From Chloroflexota bacterium (GTDB lineage: Bacteria; Chloroflexota; UBA6077; JACCZL01): 41,770 bases of DNA. Each line of letters begins with the position of its first letter. Positions within the stretch are counted from its first letter, which is position 1. The stretch spans positions 75,261 to 117,030 of the forward strand of contig JAUJPG010000016.1 of assembly GCA_030447245.1 (NCBI GenBank), given 5' to 3'. The notes below the pieces were generated by a model. The model worked only from the letters and a program-made list of their open reading frames with translations, ran no database searches and was not told the DNA's origin. The position numbers and the translations under genes were made by a program. Below are positions 34,561 through 40,476 of this stretch, in pieces.

Positions 34561-34681
34561 GCGGGGCATCACACGCGGGCTCCCTCGGACGGCTCGGGCG
34601 CGTCCCGGTCAAACCCCAATTATAGAAGCCCTGGACTACGTGACAGCGCGGCGTGAGTCCGGTGGATCCGGGCGAGGCGGA

Positions 34682-34719
34682 GACGGAGCGAGCCATCCGC
34701 GCCGATGGCCCGCTCCGTC
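34682..34719 (-). terminator. Hairpin downstream of the FecR-domain gene
   Basis: Arms 34682-34696 (GACGGAGCGAGCCAT) and 34705-34719 pair over 15 bp with one mismatch around an 8-base loop, about 50 bp past the stop of the minus-strand gene. No T-run follows, so it may act as a transcript-stabilising stem or as a weak terminator. Confidence 0.5.
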
Positions 34720-34767
34720 CGGGTCAGAGATCGCACATCGCCGCTGGCCGTCGGCGGCCTCGGCAGG

Positions 34768-35907
34768 TCATTCAGGGCAGCCGAGCGTGTAGGTCCAGGC
34801 CGTTCCCGTTGGGCCGGTCACTCGCACGGTGACGGTCGTCGCCGTGCCAGGGCCGTACGACACCTGCACGTCGTCGGACCCGGACACCGGCTCGCCGGTG
34901 CTGAAGATAACCTTGCCTTCGTAGAGGATGTCGAACTGGTCGGGCACGGAGAACGCATTGTATGTGAAGCTGAACGTGCCGCCCGTCCTGCCTAGCTCGT
35001 GCTTCGTCTCGGTGATGCCCTCACCGCCGCTCTCGGTGCTCGCGCCGCACGCCGACGCGCCCGGCGTCGTGGTCGTCGTCGTCGTCGTGGTCGTCGTCGT
35101 GGTCGTCGTACCCGTGGTCGTCGTCGTGGTCGTTTGTTTGTCGTCGTCGTCGTCGCGCTCCTGGCGGACGATGTCGGCGCGGATCTCCTGCCGCTGGCCG
35201 CTCGGGACCTGGCCGGCCGGCCGGTCGCGGGTGTCGCCCTGGATCTCCTGCAGCGCGGTGGTGACCGCCTCGAACGCGGCGTTCCAGTAGCCGGCCTCGC
35301 GGTTCGGGCGGAAGGCGACTGGTCGGCCGACGACGCGCCCGCCCTCGACCTCGGCGTAGTAGCCGATGAAGGGCGCCAGCGGGACACCGGCGAAGGTCGT
35401 CCGACCGTCACAGTCCTCCAGGCAGACGATCACCACGATGCCCTCGGGCGTCGGACCGAGGAGCAGGAACGTCGTCCCACGGACCAGGGCGACCGCGCCG
35501 CCGGCGTCGATGCGGTAGGCGGAGCCGGGGTCGGAGAACGTCTGGACCCGATTGAGACTGACCCCCAACACTTGCCGCAGCGAGACGTCGACCCGCTCGC
35601 CCTGGCGGGTGACTCGCTCGACAACCAGGACCGTCTCGGCCCCCAGCTCGATCTCGGTGCCGACGAAGAAGGTGATCAGCGCCCCGGTCTCGGTCAGCGT
35701 CCGGATCTCATCGCCAGCGCGGACGACCGTCCCGCTGGGCGCCGGCTGGACTGCCGAGCCGTCCGGGCGGACGACGGCAACCTGCCCGCGCAGGACGGTC
35801 AACGTGGCCCCGTCCTGGACCTGGGCACCGATTGGCAGCGCCCAGGGCAGGAGCACCGCGAGGCCGAGCAGCACGGCGAGTACGCGGTGAGCGGCAAGCG
35901 TACGCAT
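34768..35907 (-). CDS. Secreted FecR-domain protein with poly-threonine linker
   Basis: A 379-residue protein. ATG 35907 is preferred because GAGGGG lies nine bases upstream; ATG 35916 and longer starts fit worse. Signal peptide MRTLAAHRVLAVLLGLAVLL ending PIGAQ. Residues 30-180 form a FecR domain: LTVLRGQVAVVRPDG, VVRAGDEIRTLTETGALI, GAETVLVVERV, and DAGGAVALVRGTTFL. A linker has an Asp run (DDDDDK) followed by about 23 threonines broken by one glycine, then a C-terminal beta-rich domain of about 90 residues (GGTFSFTYNAFS, VTVRVTGPTGTAW). FecR domains without a partner FecI are common in exported proteins of unknown function. The Thr run would be a flexible, possibly glycosylated stalk. Confidence 0.82.
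   Translation of the reverse strand: MRTLAAHRVLAVLLGLAVLLPWALPIGAQVQDGATLTVLRGQVAVVRPDGSAVQPAPSGTVVRAGDEIRTLTETGALITFFVGTEIELGAETVLVVERVTRQGERVDVSLRQVLGVSLNRVQTFSDPGSAYRIDAGGAVALVRGTTFLLLGPTPEGIVVIVCLEDCDGRTTFAGVPLAPFIGYYAEVEGGRVVGRPVAFRPNREAGYWNAAFEAVTTALQEIQGDTRDRPAGQVPSGQRQEIRADIVRQERDDDDDKQTTTTTTTGTTTTTTTTTTTTTTTPGASACGASTESGGEGITETKHELGRTGGTFSFTYNAFSVPDQFDILYEGKVIFSTGEPVSGSDDVQVSYGPGTATTVTVRVTGPTGTAWTYTLGCPE
35065..35133. repeat. Trinucleotide microsatellite encoding the poly-Thr stalk
   Basis: About 23 consecutive GTC/GTG triplets on the plus strand (ACG/ACC/CAC-type threonine codons on the minus strand), interrupted once. Slippage here changes stalk length in whole codons, so length variation would keep the frame. 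Confidence 0.75.
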
Positions 35908-36260
35908 GGCGAACATCCCCTCGAGTGGTATCCCCGGCTGGCGTCCATGCCCGTCAGCCGTCGAAGCTCGGATCACTCGTGGACCGGCGAACGGATCGAT
36001 GGTACGGGCGTTCGCCAAGGCAGTGCAAGCTCCCCGCCGCCGGAGCCACGTCGCGTCTGCCACGAGCGGAGCCGGGAGGCGGAAGGGATCTCCCGATCCT
36101 CGTGCGCCTGACGGCGAGGGCCTTCGTGTCGCCTCTACGAAAAGGTCAGCTCGGCGACATCGCCGGGCCGGAGCACGTTGACCGCGCCGGCGACGTGCGC
36201 CTGGTGAGCCTGAATTGTCGGCCAGCTCGTGGTGGGCAGCACCAGCATTGCCAGGCGTCG
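35908..36260. other. Gap between FecR-domain gene and RepA-like remnant
   Basis: No gene recognised. It contains the 5' leader of the FecR-domain gene. The plus-strand frame here (for example CKLPAAGATSRL) runs into the RepA remnant but is not conserved-looking, so the remnant's start is lost. Confidence 0.35.
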
Positions 36261-36887
36261 TCCCGCGAGCACGACATCGGCTTCCTCATCATCGACTCGA
36301 TCCTGCCAGCACTCGGCGGGGACCCGCTCTCGGCCGAGGTGGCGCTGGCTTTCTTCGGGGCCATCCGCCAACTTGGCCTGGGCACGCTCTGCGTGGCGCA
36401 CATCACCAAGGACGGCAGCGAGGAGATGCCGTTCGGCTCGGTGATGTTCCACAACCTCGCCCGCTCAACCTGGTTCGTCAAGAAGGGCCAGCAGGCAGGC
36501 GAGAACGAGGCGACGATCGGGTTGTTCCAGAAGAAGACGAACCTTGGGATGCCGGCATTGCCGCTCGGCCTGAAGTTCACTTGGACCGACGACCGCTGCC
36601 GCATCCAGCGGACAGACGTCCGATCAGAACCGGACTTCGCCCAGGACATTAGCCTGGGCTCGCGCGTCCTGAAACTCCTCGATGGCGCGCCCGCCACGGT
36701 CGAGGAGATGACCACGATGCTGCAGCAGTCAGACCCCAAGGTGAAGGAAGACAGCGTCCGCAAGGCCGTGTGGCGCTTGAAGGAAAAGGGCCTCGTCCGC
36801 GAGGTCGGAATGGCGCCGAATCGACTAACGCAATGGGGTCGGGCGGTAGTAAGTGTTTGTGACGACCTCGATGATCTCCCGTTCTGA
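36261..36887 (+). pseudogene. RepA-like AAA ATPase, C-terminal part
   Basis: REHDIGFLIIDSILPALGGD is the Walker-B strand and sensor region of the RepA/DnaB-like ATPases of phages and plasmids. AIRQLGLGTLCVAHITKDG, FGSVMFHNLARSTWFV and IGLFQKKTNLGMPA follow in the family order, then a winged helix at the end (VEEMTTMLQQSDPKVKEDS, VRKAVWRLKEKGLV). The N-terminal half with the Walker A motif is absent, so about 205 of 350-400 residues remain. It loads or acts as a replicative helicase in mobile elements. Immediately followed by the repeat cluster at 36920-36988, consistent with a former replication origin. Confidence 0.8.
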
Positions 36888-36919
36888 TCGACCCCTCTGA
36901 TCCACCCCGGTTGGACGTG

Positions 36920-36988
36920 TCCGATGGACGGACACCCTATCGGACACTGCCCCCTAGAGGGGGGCAGTGTCCGTCCGATGGACGGACA
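36920..36988. repeat. Direct and inverted repeats after the RepA-like gene, second origin-like site
   Basis: TCCGATGGACGGACA occurs at 36920-36934 and 36974-36988. Between them CGGACACTGCCCCC (36941-36954) and its complement (36960-36973) form a perfect 14-bp stem with a 5-base loop. The second direct copy is itself part of a palindrome (36968-36988: two 9-bp arms around GAT). No T-run follows, which argues against a simple terminator. Confidence 0.65.
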
Positions 36989-37535
36989 GTCCGGGACATG
37001 TCCGACGTCCCGCCGTCACTATCGGCAGTGAGTCGATCTGCTCGCGGTAGGTGCAGCCGAGGTGAAGGCTACCTCGGCTCCCACTCCACTTCGACTGTCG
37101 GCCTGGGCACCACATCGGCCCAGCAGGGTTCATCGACCATGTGCGGTTCTGCGCCCCTCACCGCGTGGTCGACCGACAGAGACGTCTTGGCGCACGGGGA
37201 GTTGACTCCAAGCTCTGGGACACATCGGGCTCGCAATGTCCTGCGGCTAGCGGATGATGGACTACGGTGTGCGCATCATCGCAACACTGATGTTGTCCAG
37301 TGACAGGTTATTCGGCCGCCAACGGGGTTTCTTCAGCGGTCGGCGGGGTCGCCGACGCTGGTTGAAGCCTCCAAGACATCATGGCGCTCAGTTTAGCGGC
37401 TGACTTGCTCGGCTTTGCTGTTAGCTTCATGGTGATGCCGGACCGCCTCTCACGCTATGAAGTTCTTCGGCCGTTTTACTCCGAGTGAGAGCCCGTGAGA
37501 TGTTGGGGTGTTTTCTTGAGTGTTCTTGTTGCCCC
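36989..37535. other. About 550 bp without a recognisable gene
   Basis: Holds palindrome copy 4 (37198-37209). Open frames are short and non-conserved. A T-rich stretch near 37500-37530 (TTTTCTTGAGTGTTCTTGTT) precedes the second hairpin repeat. Confidence 0.35.
37198..37209. repeat. Recurring palindrome GGAGTTGACTCC, copy 4
   Basis: Opposite-strand version of copies 1-3 (centre TG instead of CA), in the context GG-GGAGTTGACTCC-AAG. Confidence 0.6.
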
Positions 37536-37545
37536 AGGTCTTCGG

Positions 37546-37631
37546 CACGCTCATAGCCGACGTCGGTTCGACCCACATGGGAGCATAGATATCTGCTCCC
37601 ATGTACAGAGGTCAGGACGCTCGGGCCTGGC
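37546..37631. repeat. Hairpin-bearing repeat, copy 2
   Basis: Matches 29166-29250 over about 85 bp. Contains a perfect 11-bp inverted repeat, ACATGGGAGCA (37575-37585) and TGCTCCCATGT (37594-37604), around an 8-base AT-rich loop. AGGTCTTCGGC lies directly before it. Confidence 0.75.
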
Positions 37632-37914
37632 TGGTCCAGATCTCGAACCGGTCGGTCTCGTAGGAGAGCTCGTCGCCGGTTGCCGGGGTCGGGGTGGACT
37701 GGGCGCGGTGCAGGCGGAGTATCGCCCGCGCCCGTGCTCGTGTGCGTGCCTCCTCAGGCGTGTACTGTGGGGTGCGAGGTCGCGGCCTTGGGCATCGGGA
37801 AGTATCGCCAATGGGTGCGAGCGACTCCGCAAACGCGACTTGTGGTACGCCTGTGTTGAGCAGGTGCGTCAGCTCCGACGCGCTACCGGGGATGTCGCGC
37901 CATGCCCGATCCAC
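37612..37914 (-). CDS. Possible hypothetical protein (100 residues)
   Basis: A minus-strand frame from GTG 37914: MDRAWRDIPGSASELTHLLN, then YTPEEARTRARARAILRLHR and ELSYETDRFEIWTSQ. The sequence looks protein-like (one helix with heptad spacing, few repeats) but has no ribosome site and belongs to no family I recognise. Its 3' end overlaps the hairpin repeat, so it may be a chance frame. Confidence 0.3.
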   Translation of the reverse strand: MDRAWRDIPGSASELTHLLNTGVPQVAFAESLAPIGDTSRCPRPRPRTPQYTPEEARTRARARAILRLHRAQSTPTPATGDELSYETDRFEIWTSQARAS

Positions 37915-37951
37915 GGATGATCACGATCAACTCGATGCGCGAAGGACCCCC

Positions 37952-38322
37952 ATGTCGCGCCTCAGGACACACCATCGCGAGTCCTGGTCATTGACCACGA
38001 GCAGGCTATCCGCGACCTTCTCGCGATGCTGTTGACTGACGAGGGCTACGTGCCGTTGGTCGCGCCGAACGGAGCCGTCGCCGTCGACCTCGTGCGGCGG
38101 ACGCCGCCGCGTCTGATCTCGCTGGACCTGATGATGCCGGTGATGGATCGGCGGGCGTCTTTGCGGGCCTGTCGCGCCGAGGCACTCTGTCGGGATGTCC
38201 CCGTGGTGGTGATGAGCGCGGCCAAGAACGCGCCTGCGGTCGAGGAACTCCGAGCCGAGTGGTTTCTGGCCAATCCCTTCGACGTCGAGGTCTTGCTCAG
38301 CGTGGTGGAGCAATGCGCCTAG
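37952..38322 (+). CDS. Single-domain response-regulator receiver protein, atypical, start uncertain
   Basis: The receiver reading SRVLVIDHEQAIRDLLAMLL, LISLDLMMPVMD, VPVVVMSAAKN, then FLANPFDVEVLLSVVEQ is a complete CheY-like fold of about 120 residues with no output domain. ATG 37952 lies one base out of frame with it, and the first in-frame ATG (38026) would remove strand 1, so one base is probably missing between 37952 and 37980. The phospho-acceptor Asp (SLDLMMP) and the Ser of VVMSA are present. The first acidic pair is D-H rather than D-D or D-E, and the conserved Lys of K-P-F is Asn (NPF). Signalling by normal phosphorylation is therefore doubtful. Its 3' end overlaps the convergent sigma-factor gene by 4 bp. 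Confidence 0.72.
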
Positions 38323-38918
38323 GGCGCACGCGCCAGGACGGCTTCCGACGTCCCCAGCGGCTCGTCGGCGTCGCGAAGTGCCCGCCGCAGCCGATCCATA
38401 GCCAGCCGCACGCGACCTTTGATGGTCCCCAGGGGCACCCCGAGCTGCTCGGCCATCTCCTGATGGGTGAGGCCAGCATAGTAGGCCAACTGGATGACCT
38501 GCAGGTGTTCGGGCGGCAGAAGCTGGAGCGCGTGGCGCATCCGCTGACCATCGATATGACTAGTCACCTGCGCCGGCACGTCGGTCTGGCCTGCGGCCTG
38601 GAAGTGCTCGTCGAGCGCGTCGAGCGGGACACGCGGACGACGGCGCAAGACGTCGATCGCGCGGTGACGCACGATCGCGAGCAACCAGGTACGCGCTGAG
38701 CCGCTGCTCGGGTTGTAGGAAGACCCCGAACGCCAGACCTCCAGGAACACGTCCTGGAGGACCGCTTCCGCGTCCGAGAGGTTGCCGAAGACTCGATACG
38801 CGACCCCGAGAGCGATCCCGCTGTAGGTGTCATACAGGTCTTCCAGGGCGGCCAGGCTCGGCTGGCCAGCATCGTCCAGCAGTCTGGCTGGGGTTGACCC
38901 CTCGGGGTCCTGATCCAT
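38319..38918 (-). CDS. ECF-type RNA polymerase sigma factor
   Basis: A 199-residue protein; ATG 38918 with GAGGGAG five bases upstream. Region 2 is LEDLYDTYSGIALGVAYRVF followed by NLSDAEAVLQDVFLEVWRSG and ARTWLLAIVRHRAIDVLRRR. Region 4 is ALQLLPPEHLQVIQLAYYAG followed by LTHQEMAEQLGVPLGTIKGR, a clear helix-turn-helix. Regions 1 and 3 are absent, as in the extracytoplasmic-function group. The regulon is unknown; no anti-sigma factor gene is adjacent in the window. It converges on the receiver-domain gene and overlaps its end by 4 bp, so antisense interference between the two transcripts is possible. Confidence 0.92.
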   Translation of the reverse strand: MDQDPEGSTPARLLDDAGQPSLAALEDLYDTYSGIALGVAYRVFGNLSDAEAVLQDVFLEVWRSGSSYNPSSGSARTWLLAIVRHRAIDVLRRRPRVPLDALDEHFQAAGQTDVPAQVTSHIDGQRMRHALQLLPPEHLQVIQLAYYAGLTHQEMAEQLGVPLGTIKGRVRLAMDRLRRALRDADEPLGTSEAVLARAP

Positions 38919-39315
38919 GGTGGCTCCCTCGTTTCGTGGGCGCGCTGCTCATCGCACCCGGGCTGACACTGCCGCTGCGCTGACACGCCATGCGGACGTC
39001 GGAGGTCGCCCCAGCGCAAGGACTATGCCACCCTGTGGATTTTGCGCGACATGCATCGACACGCCTGCTGCAAGCCGTGGCGCGGGGCAGTCCGGTGGGA
39101 CTCAGCGGCCGACCAGAGGCGAGACCTGATCGTGGAGCTGGATGTCCCACCGTGGTCCTGGAGGGGGGTCGGCTGTGACGTCAACGAGGCCGGCTGTGGC
39201 AAGCCGAAGCGGGGCCATTCACTCGGTCGATCGACCGCGAACCGCCACTGTCGCCGCGAGCTCCCCGCCATTGGTGCAGGCGCATCAGTGTCGACGGCGC
39301 AGCCGAGCGACGGGG
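38919..39315. other. Upstream region of the sigma-factor gene; no gene recognised
   Basis: About 400 bp. No convincing promoter hexamers and no conserved open frame seen. Confidence 0.35.
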
Positions 39316-39465
39316 CGGCTGCGCAACCGCATCGAGGTCGCCGTCGGTGAACGCACCGAGCACCTCGGCCTGGGCCATCACCACGCCAGGACTTTCTGGG
39401 GCCCGCTCACCTGAGCGGTCGCCACTATCCTCGCCCACATCCTCATCCGGCTTGGCCTGGTCTGG
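39316..39465 (+). pseudogene. Transposase C-terminal remnant (IS982-like)
   Basis: RLRNRIEVAVGERTEHLGLG, then HHHARTFWGPLT, a TGA at 39412-39414, and AVATILAHILIRLGLVW. The order I-E-x-x-[FV]-x-x-x-x-E ... A-[RK]-T-[FL]-W-G-L ... K/T-[IL]-L-A-[HY]-x-L resembles the end of IS982-type transposases. One nonsense mutation and loss of everything upstream mark it as debris. Confidence 0.45.
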
Positions 39466-39679
39466 GCCCTGCACCCACATCACGCGGCTCAAAGGATGGC
39501 AGCGCTCCTGCTGCACGGGCCCTGGTTCCTGTCTGACGACAAGGAGAACTGCCGCCAGGCCCGCGCGACGAGGACATCGTCAGGGGTCACGAACGCGTCT
39601 AGCAGGCCTCACCGGCACCGTGTTGGAATCTGCAGCATCCGGGGGTTTCGGCCTTCTGAGGGTCAGGCGGCTCTCGCTT

Positions 39680-39691
39680 GGAGTTGACTCC
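39680..39691. repeat. Recurring palindrome GGAGTTGACTCC, copy 5
   Basis: Context CT-TGGAGTTGACTCCA-GAG, about 40 bp before repeat block copy D, paralleling the position of copy 2 before block C. Confidence 0.6.
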
Positions 39692-39719
39692 AGAGAGAGG
39701 CGGTTAGCGGCTCGATCTC

Positions 39720-40230
39720 CGCCGTCCTTTCGGGCCAAGGGGAAAAACGGAGGGAAAATTTGGGCGGAAATTTCCTAGCGCATGGGGGTTGTCATCATGC
39801 CCTGAGAGAATCCAGCGTGCCACGTACACCGGATAGTGGGGCAGGACCAACCTGACTCGGGGAGGGGGAAGGAAGGCTCTGAGACCTCTCCTCCATGCTG
39901 ACGAGGCCCCCCGTTTTGAGAAGCGTGCTCCATACAGGGGTACCCACCCCACCCCCAGCCGCCTGGTACCAGCATCCAGGCCACTGCACTCCAGCGTACC
40001 GGCACCTTGCTCACCAGCATCACCACCGCTACTTGGTACGCACCGAGCCGCCCACCCTCTACGAGAGGGTAGCCACCCCTTGCTGTAGGAGTAGGCGCCG
40101 GTGCTCGCCGACCGAGGAGAGCTAGCACAACCACCGCGAATAGCCACCTCTCACCTCCCTCGTACCATCCAGAAGCCCCGGCACCGCGCCAATGATCCAG
40201 GGCTCGACACCACGACATTGGCGGTACGGC
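39720..40230. repeat. Interspersed repeat block, copy D
   Basis: Same orientation as copy C. The AT box at 39753-39775 (GGAAAATTT-GGGCG-GAAATTTCC) is clearest here. Then come GGGGGAAGGAAGGCTCTGAG, CATGCTGACGAGG, GTTTTGAGAAGCGTG, the stem GGGGTACCCACCCC and GCCTGGTACCAGCA, all aligned with copy C. About 190 bp then interrupt the match before it resumes with CCCCGGCACCGCGC and ATGATCCAGGGCTCGACACC (40176-40220). Confidence 0.65.
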
Positions 40231-40476
40231 CTGAGCTCCATCCATTCGAGCGGGCAGCCGCCGTTGTCACGGGTAGGTGAGTAGCTTGACAATGTCACAT
40301 TTCGGTCAGGAGGGCCGAAACAGCTGGTCCGCGCGCGCATGCGGGCGCCTCCGGCAGCGTACGGTTGGACAATCTGCCACATGAGGGTGGCGCCGGCAGG
40401 TAACTTGCGACGGCCGTTCATCCGGCGCCATAGTAACCACCGTTGACGATCTATCATCAAGAAGGACGAGCGTAGC

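Noticed and set aside
35065..35133. Assembly artefact in the trinucleotide run
   Set aside because: The run keeps the frame of the FecR-domain protein and both flanking domains are intact, so it is treated as real coding sequence; its exact length may be wrong.
36920..36988. Intrinsic terminator of the RepA-like gene
   Set aside because: The stem is perfect but has no T-run and sits among direct repeats and a second palindrome, so an origin-like site fits better.
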